NCBI RefSeq assembly: GCF_900087055.1
Contig: NZ_LT575468.1
Span: forward strand, 1,736,001 to 1,800,000
DNA: 64,000 nt
Source of the DNA: Plesiomonas shigelloides
Lineage (GTDB): Bacteria; Pseudomonadota; Gammaproteobacteria; Enterobacterales; CAMTGL01
Direction: 5' to 3'
Notes under the pieces: generated by a model
The model's input: the letters and a program-made list of their open reading frames with translations, nothing else
Databases searched by the model: none
Told to the model about the DNA's origin: nothing
Translations under genes and position numbers: made by a program
Shown: piece by piece, positions 35,220-43,583 of the stretch
How the letters are laid out: each line of letters begins with the position of its first letter
How positions within the stretch are numbered: position 1 is the first letter of the stretch

Positions 35220-35887
35220 ACAGTTGTTAACCACTTGAAATTTCGGTCTTAAAACTTAGCCTTTAAAATAGAAGAGTTGATATCGAGGCGTTTGAGGTTT
35301 AACCGTGAGTACTTCGGTTGCTTGGGTATTGATGTTTAGATATTGGGGGTCTTGTAGCACGCACTATATAGCATCACATATTTATCCCCGCTTATGCTCG
35401 GCTCGAATTAAAAATAACGCTCACACAACTGACTGAAATGCATGTTTATTTCACTTTCACTACCAATAACACCAGTACATATTCTTTTTAATTATAACAC
35501 CCTCAACAATTAATTTTAAATCGCACATTTATAGAATGTAATGCGCGCATTTCCCCCTCGCGTTCATTTATCAGTTATTAAGTCTTTCACTTTCGTTTTA
35601 CGCATATGCACGCAAGGCATATTCACACAGAATAATTCGCTTTAAAAATGCCGTTTTAGCAAAAACAACAGGTCATACCAGCTTGCTGGCGTGTATTTAT
35701 TCTAAAAACAACAATCACAAGATAACTATTTCAGAGCCATCACTTTATGTCGCTGTTTAAAATATCTTTTTCGCATTTCTTGACGGCTATCAATTGCCTT
35801 TATTCTAGAATGCGATGTAACATCAAAATAACATCAGCGTTCCTGAATATTATTTTTGGTGGCTGACTGTTATGCCGGTAAAGAGGT

Positions 35888-35931
35888 ATTCAGGCATTCT
35901 GAATCTTCCCACACAACCTGTTCAGACAGGT
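35888..35931. promoter_or_regulatory. Pair of inverted repeats before the acyl-CoA reductase gene
   Basis: attcag-gcatt-ctgaat (35888-35904) and acctg-ttcaga-caggt (35916-35931) are adjacent perfect inverted repeats about 80-120 nt upstream of the reductase start. They are candidate operators for the TetR regulator encoded as the third gene of this operon; inference. Confidence 0.45.
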
Positions 35932-36007
35932 CATAACAGCCCGGTCATGCTGAGTAATTAATGGAAGGACTTCCATTCAAATAGCCTGGTATTCTAAGGA
36001 GAGAAGC

Positions 36008-37990
36008 ATGGGTTACTTTATTACCGGCGCTACAGGTTTTATCGGCCGCTTTTTGCTGGAAAAACTTGCTCACCGTAACGGTAATTTATATTGTCTGGTG
36101 CGTTCGGAAGCGGCAGCAGAAAAATTACAGCAAACCGCCGCTAATCTGAATATCGCCCATGAACGCATCCACGCGGTTTATGGCGATATCACCGAGCCGC
36201 TCTTGGGTTTGAGCGCCGAACAGGTGCAAGTGCTGCAAGGAAAAATCACCCATTTCTTCCATCTCGCGGCGCTGTACGATCTGGATGCCAAAACCGAAGT
36301 TCAGATTGACGCTAATGTGGCCGGCACTCGTAACGCAATTGCCTGCGCCGAGAAACTCAAAGCCGGTTGCTTCCACCATACCAGTTCGATTGCTGCGGCT
36401 GGCCTGTACCGTGGCTGCTTTGATGAAACCATGTTTGATCAAGCCGAACATCTAGACTCACCCTATTTTCTGACCAAACATCTGGCCGAGCGAGCTGTGC
36501 GCGAAGAGTGCCGTATTCCGTGGCGAATTTATCGCCCAGGGATTGTGGTTGGCCACTCCAAAACCGGTGAAGCCGACCGCGTAAACGGGCCCTATTTCTT
36601 CTTCAAGTTCTTGCAACGGATCCGCAATGCCCTACCCAGCTGGATGCCATTACTCGGTATTGAAGGCGGACGCATCAATATTGTGCCGGTGGATTTCGTG
36701 GTTAATGCCATGGATCATCTGGCGCACTTGCCAGACTTAGACGGCCAGTGTTTCCACTTGACCGACAGCCGCCCATTCCGTACCGGTGAAGTGCTCAATA
36801 TTTTCTCCGAAGCCGGACACGGCCCGAAAATGGTGCTGCGTTTTAACTCGCGCCTGTTCAATCTGATCCCCGGTCATCTGATGGGGATGCTGTGTAACTA
36901 TCCACCCGTACAGCGCATCAGTCATTTGCTGCTGGCGGAGTACGGCATTCCTGCCTCGGCGTTATCTCTGATTAACTACCCAACTCGCTTCGATAACCGC
37001 CGCACACAAAAGCTGCTGGAGCCAGCGGGGATCCGCTGTCCTTCTCTGGATAGCTACGCACCGCAAATCTGGGATTATTGGGAGCGTAACCTCGACCCCG
37101 ATCTGTTTATCGACCAAATTCTGCACGAACAGCTGCATAACAAAGTGGTGCTGCTCACCGGCGGTAGCTCAGGGATTGGTTTGGCGACTGCCATTCGGTT
37201 AGCACCAACCGGAGCCCATTTGTTGCTGGTAGCGCGTAAAGCCGAACAGTTAGAGGAAGCTCGTGCCGCCGTAGAGCAAGCGGGTGGCCGCGCGACTTGC
37301 TATATCTGCGATTTGTCCGATTCTGCCGCCTGTGATGCGCTGATCCAGCGTATTCACGAAGAGCATCATAAAGTGGATGTGCTGATTAACAACGCAGGAC
37401 GCTCGATTCGTCGCTCGGTGGCGGACTCTTATGATCGTTTCCACGATTTTGAGCGCACCATGGCGATTAACTACTTTGGCGCGTTACGTTTGATTCTCGG
37501 TTGCCTGCCGAAAATGGATGAGCAGCGCAATGGCCACATTATCAACATTTCCTCGATTGGCGTACTGACCAACTCGCCACGCTTTAGTGCTTATGTGGCA
37601 TCGAAAGCGGCGCTGGAGTCGTTCTGCCGCTGCGCGGCATCCGAGTATTCCGACCGTGGGGTGCGTTTTACCACCATTAACATGCCACTGGTGAAAACGC
37701 CGATGATCGCGCCAACACGGATTTACGACACCGTGCCGACCCTCACTCCAGAGGATGCAGCCAACATGGTGGTCGATGCCATCGTACACAAGCCAAAACG
37801 CATCGCGACCAAACTGGGCATTTTTGGCGCGGTCATCCACTCGCTGTCGCCGCGCATGGCGGAAGTGATCATGAACATCGCGTTTCGCATGTTCCCCGAT
37901 TCAGCCGATAAAGGCGGCGAGCTGCCCGATAAAAATCAGCAACAAGAGATGATCGCCTTTGCGGCCATGCTACGTGGTATTCATTTCTGA
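36008..37990 (+). CDS. Two-domain fatty acyl-CoA reductase (SDR-SDR fusion)
   Basis: A 660-residue fusion of two dehydrogenase domains. The N-terminal extended SDR has GATGFIGRFLLE (residues 7-18) and Y-F-L-T-K as catalytic Y-x3-K; the C-terminal classical SDR begins near residue 378 with TGGSSGIG, then NNAG and YVASK near residue 528. Size and domain order equal the Marinobacter four-electron fatty acyl-CoA reductase (about 661 residues) and mycobacterial AcrA1-type proteins, which reduce acyl-CoA via aldehyde to fatty alcohol. With a wax-ester synthase 2 kb away this is very probably the alcohol supply for wax esters. A ctaaggagag ribosome-binding site precedes the ATG. First gene of a three-gene operon. 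Confidence 0.88.
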   Translation: MGYFITGATGFIGRFLLEKLAHRNGNLYCLVRSEAAAEKLQQTAANLNIAHERIHAVYGDITEPLLGLSAEQVQVLQGKITHFFHLAALYDLDAKTEVQIDANVAGTRNAIACAEKLKAGCFHHTSSIAAAGLYRGCFDETMFDQAEHLDSPYFLTKHLAERAVREECRIPWRIYRPGIVVGHSKTGEADRVNGPYFFFKFLQRIRNALPSWMPLLGIEGGRINIVPVDFVVNAMDHLAHLPDLDGQCFHLTDSRPFRTGEVLNIFSEAGHGPKMVLRFNSRLFNLIPGHLMGMLCNYPPVQRISHLLLAEYGIPASALSLINYPTRFDNRRTQKLLEPAGIRCPSLDSYAPQIWDYWERNLDPDLFIDQILHEQLHNKVVLLTGGSSGIGLATAIRLAPTGAHLLLVARKAEQLEEARAAVEQAGGRATCYICDLSDSAACDALIQRIHEEHHKVDVLINNAGRSIRRSVADSYDRFHDFERTMAINYFGALRLILGCLPKMDEQRNGHIINISSIGVLTNSPRFSAYVASKAALESFCRCAASEYSDRGVRFTTINMPLVKTPMIAPTRIYDTVPTLTPEDAANMVVDAIVHKPKRIATKLGIFGAVIHSLSPRMAEVIMNIAFRMFPDSADKGGELPDKNQQQEMIAFAAMLRGIHF

Positions 37991-38082
37991 TGGCCGGGAA
38001 ACCGGCCTTTAAAGGACCTGAACAGACTGAGTAAAACAACAATCAGTAAAAAAACACTCTGTAAAACAATAAGGAACAGAAC

Positions 38083-38583
38083 ATGAAACTGAACGAAACC
38101 CATGTTTATGCCTGCTCACCAGAACAGCTACTGCCGTACTTTACTGATCCCGAGCGTGTCGTCGCAAAATATCAAGGGCTGAAAGCAGACAAAGTACGCG
38201 TCATGGACCACGAGGTTGACGGTGACAGTGTCACTATCGCCACCAGCCGTGACATGAAAAACAACGCCCCAGCAATGCTGCGTAGCGTGCTGGGGGACAG
38301 CAATCGCCTACAGCAATATGAACAATGGCAACTGCAGGAAAACCACTACCAGTGCCGCATCAAAGTAGAGTTAGTGGGGATTCCGGTTTCCATCGAAGGC
38401 TCCTTGCTGATCACGCCAACTGCCGAAGGCTGTCAGAACCAAATTACGCTGGATATCAGCTGTGGGATCCCATTTATTGGCGGCAAAGTCACCGACTATA
38501 TCGTGCGCGATTGCCGTGCCTTGATGCAATCTGAATATCGCTATCTGCAACAGCAGATCAGTGCTGATATCACCACGGCCTGA
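38083..38583 (+). CDS. DUF2505-type lipid-binding-like protein
   Basis: A 166-residue soluble protein of the DUF2505 kind (START/SRPBCC-like helix-grip fold): LNETHVYACSPEQLLPYFTDPE at the start, an alternating strand pattern with VKVELVGIPVSIEGSLLITPT, and a long C-terminal helix (YIVRDCRALMQSEYRYLQQQI). No enzymatic residues are obvious. It lies between the acyl-CoA reductase (92 nt) and the TetR gene (2 nt), so a role in carrying or sensing acyl chains is plausible. Function unproven. Confidence 0.72.
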   Translation: MKLNETHVYACSPEQLLPYFTDPERVVAKYQGLKADKVRVMDHEVDGDSVTIATSRDMKNNAPAMLRSVLGDSNRLQQYEQWQLQENHYQCRIKVELVGIPVSIEGSLLITPTAEGCQNQITLDISCGIPFIGGKVTDYIVRDCRALMQSEYRYLQQQISADITTA

Positions 38584-38585
38584 TT

Positions 38586-39266
38586 ATGGGGACTCGTGAG
38601 CGCATTTTGGATCACAGTCTGCTGCTGTTCAACCAGCGCGGTGTTGCGTGGGTGACTACCCTCGATATCGCTACGGAAATGAACATCAGCCCCGGTAATC
38701 TCTATTACCATTACCACGGCAAAGAAGAGCTGGTGTTGCCGCTGTTGGCTGAATTTCAGTTGGCCATTGATCGGCTCAATCGCAACATCAGTAGCGATGT
38801 GCAAACGCTGGATGACTGTCTCCCCTTGCTTTACACGTTGCTTGGGGTGTGCCGTCATTACCGCTTTATCTTGCGGGATCAAAACTTTTTCCTGCAAGAA
38901 GGTGCTGGCGTATCGGCTCACTTACCGCGCAAATGGCGACGCGTTCTGCGCAGTTTGCAGGAGTTTAGTCATCATTTGATTGCACGATTTGGCCCGTATT
39001 TACACGAGGATGAGCAGCAATTATTGGCGGATAATCTGGTGCTGATGGGGCTAAGTTGGTTGTGTTTTGAGCCGCATCTGACTCATCACACCGTCACCGA
39101 CATGAGCAAAGACGCCCCGCCAGAAGCCAGCAGCCCAGCACAGAGCGAATGGTTAGCGGAAGATGAAGAGATACTGATTCAAACCGGGATCAGACGGCTG
39201 ACCGCCGTTCTGACCCCTTATCTTTCTTTGTCGGCCGCTCGCGCATGCTCGGCAGACGCTCGTTGA
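38586..39266 (+). CDS. TetR-family regulator
   Basis: A 226-residue TetR-type repressor: helix-turn-helix TLDIATEMNISPGNLYYHYHGKEELVLPLL near residues 25-54, preceded by TRERILDHSLLLFNQRG. The ligand domain is helical, hydrophobic and of a type often responding to lipids; a 40-residue acidic insertion (SKDAPPEASSPAQSEWLAEDEE) precedes the last helix. It begins two nt after the DUF2505 stop. Its last 49 nt overlap, antisense, the end of the convergent lipase gene. Likely local regulator of the lipid island. Confidence 0.88.
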   Translation: MGTRERILDHSLLLFNQRGVAWVTTLDIATEMNISPGNLYYHYHGKEELVLPLLAEFQLAIDRLNRNISSDVQTLDDCLPLLYTLLGVCRHYRFILRDQNFFLQEGAGVSAHLPRKWRRVLRSLQEFSHHLIARFGPYLHEDEQQLLADNLVLMGLSWLCFEPHLTHHTVTDMSKDAPPEASSPAQSEWLAEDEEILIQTGIRRLTAVLTPYLSLSAARACSADAR

Positions 39267-40165
39267 AGGTGTGCGGCAGCAAATGCCGCGCACCGATTCA
39301 TCGCCTCTTGAGACTCAGGTAGCAACTGAAATAGCGGGAACACATGCGGCATTCCCGGCCAGACGGTTAAATCCACCACCCCACGCTGTTCACGCACGCG
39401 CGCCGCTACACGCACTGAGTCATCCATCAAGATTTCCAGTGAGCCGACATGAATCATCATCGGTGCTAACTGATGCAAATCAGCATACACCGGCGAAATC
39501 AGCGGCTCACAAGGCAATTTTCCCTGCAAATAGCTATTTCGCATCAGCAATAACGAGCCTAAGTCGAAAAATGGGTCTTCGTTACGCATGAAAAACGCTG
39601 AGGGGCTATTAAGCGCCATATCAGTTGCGGGAGAGAACAAGATCCCACATGCCGGTTGCGCCATATTGTGTTCGCGAATTTGCAATAAGGTTGTCAGCAC
39701 CAAATTCCCGCCCGCGGAATCCCCGGCCAAAATAATTTGGGATGGCAAAATCCCCTGCTCAAGCAAGCCACGGTAAACCTGAAAACAGTCTTCAACTGCT
39801 GCCGGATAAGGAAACTCGGGGGATAAGCGGTAATCCACCATGATGCCGCGCGCATGGCAGACTTCCGCCAGTTTACCGAGTAACGAGAAATGCAATGCCG
39901 AGGCTTTCAGACAAAAACCGCCGCCGTGGAAAAACAGCAACACGGTTTGACCTACCGGCTGACCGGTGGTGATCCAGTCACAAGGCACCCCGTTAATGGT
40001 ATCAGGGATCGCCTCTAACGAGGCTGGGCTAGACACATAATGGCTCATGTTATCTAGCCCACTGATCACTGCCCGCAGCTCGGCCACGTTATCGCAGCGT
40101 TGCAGGCGGGCGCGCATTGCCTGTGCCAGCAGTTTATTCAGCGCTTTCGAACTCCAGCTTGGCAT
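39218..40165 (-). CDS. Alpha/beta hydrolase, hormone-sensitive-lipase type esterase
   Basis: A 315-residue cytoplasmic esterase/lipase. Motifs: oxyanion-hole HGGGF near residue 80, nucleophile elbow GDSAGG near 152, catalytic Asp in SLEILMDDS and His in GMPHVFPLF. This is the HSL (type IV) family, whose members hydrolyse acyl esters. It is just upstream-coupled by 24 nt to the wax-ester synthase gene on the same strand (the synthase comes first), so it may mobilise stored lipid. The ATG at 40165 follows aaggag and is preferred over GTG 40171. Its 3' end overlaps the TetR gene on the opposite strand. Confidence 0.9.
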   Translation of the reverse strand: MPSWSSKALNKLLAQAMRARLQRCDNVAELRAVISGLDNMSHYVSSPASLEAIPDTINGVPCDWITTGQPVGQTVLLFFHGGGFCLKASALHFSLLGKLAEVCHARGIMVDYRLSPEFPYPAAVEDCFQVYRGLLEQGILPSQIILAGDSAGGNLVLTTLLQIREHNMAQPACGILFSPATDMALNSPSAFFMRNEDPFFDLGSLLLMRNSYLQGKLPCEPLISPVYADLHQLAPMMIHVGSLEILMDDSVRVAARVREQRGVVDLTVWPGMPHVFPLFQLLPESQEAMNRCAAFAAAHLQRASAEHARAADKER

Positions 40166-40189
40166 GTTCACTCCTTGGTGAGCGGTTTA

Positions 40190-41620
40190 TCACTCGACAG
40201 GAAACTCCACCGCCTTTTGCCGGACCACTTTGGCCACTTCACTTAAGGTCGCCTGCTCCAGCGCCGCCAGCGATTCTTTCAGGTACTGCCCAATCACATC
40301 AAAGCCCGGTAGCGAACGTCGGCAACACACGAAACCAAAATTGAGATGACCGGCATAGCTGAGCAAAGTGATGTTCAGGGTTTGCCCCGGTAACAGCAGC
40401 GACAGCGGATAGACATCCTCCACCTTGGCACCGCAGAAATAGAGGGTTTCCTTCACCCCTGGCACGTTAGAGATCAGCATGTTGGTCGCAGGCGGCAAGT
40501 AGTGATTGAGCCCTAACCGGCCTGACAGCAACGAGAGCGCATTGACCAAAATCGCATACTGATAATAAGCGTCTGGGTGCAGCTCTAAGGCCTGATACTT
40601 GATACCTTCCGTCGAGTTACGCACGGAGTGCAAACGGCGCAGCGGCGGATCATCACTGCGCCCCATCTCGACCAATCCAAGGGTCATTTTATTGGTGACC
40701 CCCGTTTCATTACCGGCACCATGTCGCAAATTGAGCGGCATCAATGCCACCAGCGGTTTTTGCTCTTTCCAGTTATGCGCCTGCAGATAACGATGCAGCG
40801 CCATATCGCACACCGTCAGCACCACATCATTCATGGTCACGCCTGTGAGTTTGGCGATTTGGTTAAAGCGATGCTGCGGTAAGCTAACCAACGTCACCCG
40901 CCGAGCTCGCTCTGGGCTGAGGTTAAACGGCGTATGCGGCGCGGTAAACGGCATTTTCAGCCCCAATCCACTGCCGGCATTGGCGCGTAAAAATCCGGAG
41001 CACAGCTTGAGCAGCCCCAGTGATGCTTTGGATTGCTTCAGCCATAAATCAGGGTCAAGCAGGCTTTGCAACAGCGCCTGTTTATGTTGCTGACGTTCGG
41101 TGACATCCGGTTGTTCGGTGGTCGCCCAGAACGGAACAAATTCAGTTTGTGTCGGATCAGTTTGACAGCTACGCATAAACAATTTGGACGCACGAACACC
41201 GTCGGCCAACGAATGATGCAGCTTGAACAGTACCGCCACTTTGCCATCTTTCAGGCCATCAATAATCCAGACTTCCCATAAGGGACGACTGCGATCCAGC
41301 ACGTAGCTATGAATACGGGATACCAGCTCCAACAGCTGATAATGATCGCCGGGCTCAGGCAAGCTGGAGCGCCGGATATGGTAGGACAGATCCACATATT
41401 TCGCGGCCTGCCAACGGGGTAAGTGTGTCAGCCCCAGATCTAAAACCCGGTCAAACGGGCTTTGCACCGGCCCACCACGTAGCATTGATTGGTGAAGATG
41501 AGCCGCATAATCCGATTGTTCAGCCGGAGGGCTGACAATCATCAGACCTGAAATGTGCAAGGGCGTAGTATTGTTTTCAAACACGACAAAACCCAAGTCG
41601 AGTAATGAGAGTGTCGCCAT
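40190..41620 (-). CDS. Wax-ester synthase / diacylglycerol acyltransferase (WS/DGAT)
   Basis: A 476-residue bifunctional acyltransferase that esterifies fatty alcohol or diacylglycerol with acyl-CoA. The catalytic HH-S-L-A-D-G motif (HHxxxDG) is intact at residues 135-141. Other family marks: VDLSYHIRRSSLPEPG, SRPLWEVWIIDGL, GVTMNDVVLTVCDMALHRYL, NMLISNVPGVKETLYFCGAKV and LNITLLSYAGHLNFGFVCC. Together with the acyl-CoA reductase this gives a complete wax-ester route. WS/DGAT genes are common in Actinobacteria and marine oil-degraders; they are unusual in Enterobacterales. Probably co-transcribed with the following esterase. Confidence 0.93.
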   Translation of the reverse strand: MATLSLLDLGFVVFENNTTPLHISGLMIVSPPAEQSDYAAHLHQSMLRGGPVQSPFDRVLDLGLTHLPRWQAAKYVDLSYHIRRSSLPEPGDHYQLLELVSRIHSYVLDRSRPLWEVWIIDGLKDGKVAVLFKLHHSLADGVRASKLFMRSCQTDPTQTEFVPFWATTEQPDVTERQQHKQALLQSLLDPDLWLKQSKASLGLLKLCSGFLRANAGSGLGLKMPFTAPHTPFNLSPERARRVTLVSLPQHRFNQIAKLTGVTMNDVVLTVCDMALHRYLQAHNWKEQKPLVALMPLNLRHGAGNETGVTNKMTLGLVEMGRSDDPPLRRLHSVRNSTEGIKYQALELHPDAYYQYAILVNALSLLSGRLGLNHYLPPATNMLISNVPGVKETLYFCGAKVEDVYPLSLLLPGQTLNITLLSYAGHLNFGFVCCRRSLPGFDVIGQYLKESLAALEQATLSEVAKVVRQKAVEFPVE

Positions 41621-41901
41621 GAAAAAGCCTCCTTTACTGCCTGTACTGCGCGTACTGCTGTAGTCCTGTAGATGACTGGGTTTTCGCCCTGTAGGCTCGT
41701 ACCTGAGCCGTTACCCTTTCACGTCTTGTACTTTGATACTTCTCTTAGTGCTAATCTTAGTGCTTTTGTTGGTGCTTAGTGTGCTGATGAACAGCATGTG
41801 TGGCGCGACATTAACCTTTGTATTTAACCCACTGAAACCACGTTCAGGTTAAACCGCTGTCACGCCACCAATCATGCGTCGATCAGGCAGGAACATCGGC
41901 A
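41621..41901. other. Intergenic region between WS/DGAT and phasin genes
   Basis: About 280 nt without a gene. It contains a cluster of near-direct repeats of cttagtgct at about 41743-41785 of unknown meaning and should hold the WS/DGAT promoter. Confidence 0.5.
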
Positions 41902-42261
41902 TTATTTACGCGCCGCCGCCAGCTTCTCTACACGCTCGGTCAATGCCGCCAGTTTGTCATCCAAAGATGTTAACTGGGCAGGATCAACCCCGCTCAGGCG
42001 GGTAAACAGATTCTGTACCCGCTGTTCGACCGCCACACTGCTGGCGAGCGTGTCATCCACTTGCTGGCGTGTTTTCTGCTCAACATCACGCCCCAAATCG
42101 ACCAACTTCTCAAACATGCTTTCGGCTTTACCGTCCAGAGACTGCGCCTCCTGTAAGCTCATGCTGTAAACGCCCAGCCCAGCTAACCAGATATTACGGG
42201 CCAACAGGTCATCCTCAGCATCAGACTCAGCCGGAGCATTGTGTGCAACATAGTGTTCCAT
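41902..42261 (-). CDS. Phasin-family granule-associated protein (short)
   Basis: A 119-residue helical protein with the PhaF/PhaI-type opening: LLARNIWLAGLGVYSMSLQEAQSLDGKAESMFEKLVDLG, then a long amphipathic helix and a C-terminal coiled coil (LTSLDDKLAALTERVEKLAAA). Phasins coat polyhydroxyalkanoate granules or, in related systems, neutral-lipid bodies. It is in tandem with a second phasin gene 52 nt upstream. No PHA synthase gene is nearby; the WS/DGAT gene is. Confidence 0.85.
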   Translation of the reverse strand: MEHYVAHNAPAESDAEDDLLARNIWLAGLGVYSMSLQEAQSLDGKAESMFEKLVDLGRDVEQKTRQQVDDTLASSVAVEQRVQNLFTRLSGVDPAQLTSLDDKLAALTERVEKLAAARK

Positions 42262-42313
42262 GATAACCTCCTGTGCAGAACCTGCGCCGGGCAGGCCGGT
42301 ACACGCTCAGACC

Positions 42314-42829
42314 TTATTTCACCGGAGTTTCTGGTACTTTACCAACTACGCGCTTGGCTGCCGCCGTTTTGGCATCAGCATGCTCTTCTTTCACCGTCTC
42401 TTTCACCACCTCTTTGGCAGGATCTTTCTCCGCTTTCACGTCAGCAGTTTCCTGCGCAGCCTGCTGAGCTTCCAGCGCGGCGATCACTTCAGTCAGACGA
42501 TCCAGTTTCTCTTCCATACCTTGCAGTACAGACACTTCCAGACCGGTAAAACGCTGCACTTGGTAATGCAGTTGCTGCTGCATCGCACTGCGAGTTTGCT
42601 CTGCGGTTTTCTCCACACGCTCTTTGGTCTGAGCTTCAACTTCGCGGCCGCGGAAAACCAGCTCGTCAAACATGCAACGCCCTTTCTCAGACAGCGACGT
42701 GACTTCTTGCATGCTCTTCGCATAGGCACCTAAACCTGCCAGCCAGATTTTACGGGCAACCGCTTCCTGCTCATTGGCATTGCCTGCTTCGTCTTTGGCA
42801 AAACCGATATTTAAAATACGCTTTAACAT
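42314..42829 (-). CDS. Phasin-family granule-associated protein with charged tail
   Basis: A 171-residue paralogue of its neighbour: ARKIWLAGLGAYAKSMQEV, EKGRCMFDELVFRGREVEAQTKERVEKT, a coiled coil (LQGMEEKLDRLTEVIAALEAQQ) and a Lys/Glu/Ala-rich tail of about 50 residues (DVKAEKDPAKEVVKETVKEE...VVGKVPETPVK). PhaF has a similar Lys/Ala-rich tail that binds DNA; here the tail is mixed in charge, so DNA binding is less certain. Ribosome-binding site aggag... precedes the ATG. An unusual 14-bp inverted repeat lies about 150 nt upstream. Confidence 0.85.
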   Translation of the reverse strand: MLKRILNIGFAKDEAGNANEQEAVARKIWLAGLGAYAKSMQEVTSLSEKGRCMFDELVFRGREVEAQTKERVEKTAEQTRSAMQQQLHYQVQRFTGLEVSVLQGMEEKLDRLTEVIAALEAQQAAQETADVKAEKDPAKEVVKETVKEEHADAKTAAAKRVVGKVPETPVK

Positions 42830-42982
42830 ACACGCCTCCTAATGACTGCCTTTATTCCCGTTGTACTGGTCAGAGCTCTTGCTCTGATTTAAGCGTACGC
42901 AAGTCAATTAGAAGAAACATTCTAAACAGGCCGAAAAAGCATGATCTGCATCAAAATATGTCGCATTCATCGTCAGATGAAA

Positions 42983-43047
42983 AATATTGGCGAAATTACA
43001 GTGAAAAACGTGAAATCAAGAGCCGTTTTAACCATTTCGCCAATATT
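42983..43047. repeat. 14-bp perfect inverted repeat upstream of the phasin genes
   Basis: aatattggcgaaat (42983-42996) and its exact reverse complement atttcgccaatatt (43034-43047) are separated by 37 nt, in the 277-nt gap upstream of the phasin pair. Two sites about 51 bp apart centre to centre suggest two bound regulator dimers or a long RNA hairpin. Confidence 0.6.
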
Positions 43048-43106
43048 GATTACTCGAAACCCAAAGCTTAGGGAGCTTAGCGTTAATGAACCTCGCATTA
43101 ACCAAC

Positions 43107-43388
43107 CTAGCGCGAATTAAAACAGGCCTCTAATTGCTGCTCTATCCCACGTTGAATGCTGTCAGCAAACGGTAAATAAAACAGCCCCAAGCGAATATTG
43201 ATCACAACCGAATCATCGGACAACTTGAGGTAACCCGATGCGCCCGGATGACGAAATATCAGATCCTGCTCACGCCATTGCCAGCTAATCTGATATTTAC
43301 CGGCAATTTCTTCGGCCACGGTCTGGCTGATATTTCTGGCTTTTTCCATCCCCAGGCTATGTGTTCTTTTTATGTATATAGCACTCAT
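43107..43388 (-). CDS. Polyhydroxyalkanoic-acid-system protein (PHA_gran_rgn type)
   Basis: A 93-residue protein matching the small family found in PHA gene clusters: IYIKRTHSLGMEKARNISQTVAEEIAGKY, then WQWREQDLIFRHPGASGYLKLSDDSVVINIRLGLFYLPF and a helix at the C-terminus with an IEQQLEACF ending. Its exact function is unknown; it is named for its association with granule proteins. Minus strand, 277 nt upstream of the phasin pair and divergent from an SDR gene (195 nt between starts). Its presence without a PHA synthase supports a granule function for another lipid. Confidence 0.8.
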   Translation of the reverse strand: MSAIYIKRTHSLGMEKARNISQTVAEEIAGKYQISWQWREQDLIFRHPGASGYLKLSDDSVVINIRLGLFYLPFADSIQRGIEQQLEACFNSR

Positions 43389-43583
43389 TTTATTCCTTCA
43401 TGAGTTATATCAGATTAATTATGGTGGACTTTATATAAACAAGGTAATCGTTTTTTGACTAAGATTGATATTAACACTATAAAAGTTTAACTGAAGACGC
43501 GAGACTGAGAATACACGTCAGGATCAATATTTTAATATTGATGTCGGCAGAATCGAGACATCCTTTTTCAAAAGGAGAAAGGT

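Larger units (their letters stand above)
35145..36007. other. 863-nt AT-rich non-coding region upstream of the lipid island
   Basis: Apart from the bioA terminator this is markedly AT-rich between 35220 and 35870 and has no gene I can support; a 43-codon frame starting GTG at 35305 lacks family features. The last 130 nt contain two inverted repeats and probably the promoter of the acyl-CoA reductase operon. The composition change marks the left boundary of the island that follows. Confidence 0.6.

Noticed and set aside
35305..35435. 43-codon frame starting GTG in the AT-rich gap
   Set aside because: Weak start signals, odd composition and no recognisable family; may be chance.
36008..37990. 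Polyketide or fatty-acid-synthase fragment
   Set aside because: Only two SDR domains are present, in the order and size of fatty acyl-CoA reductases; no ketosynthase, acyltransferase or carrier domain.
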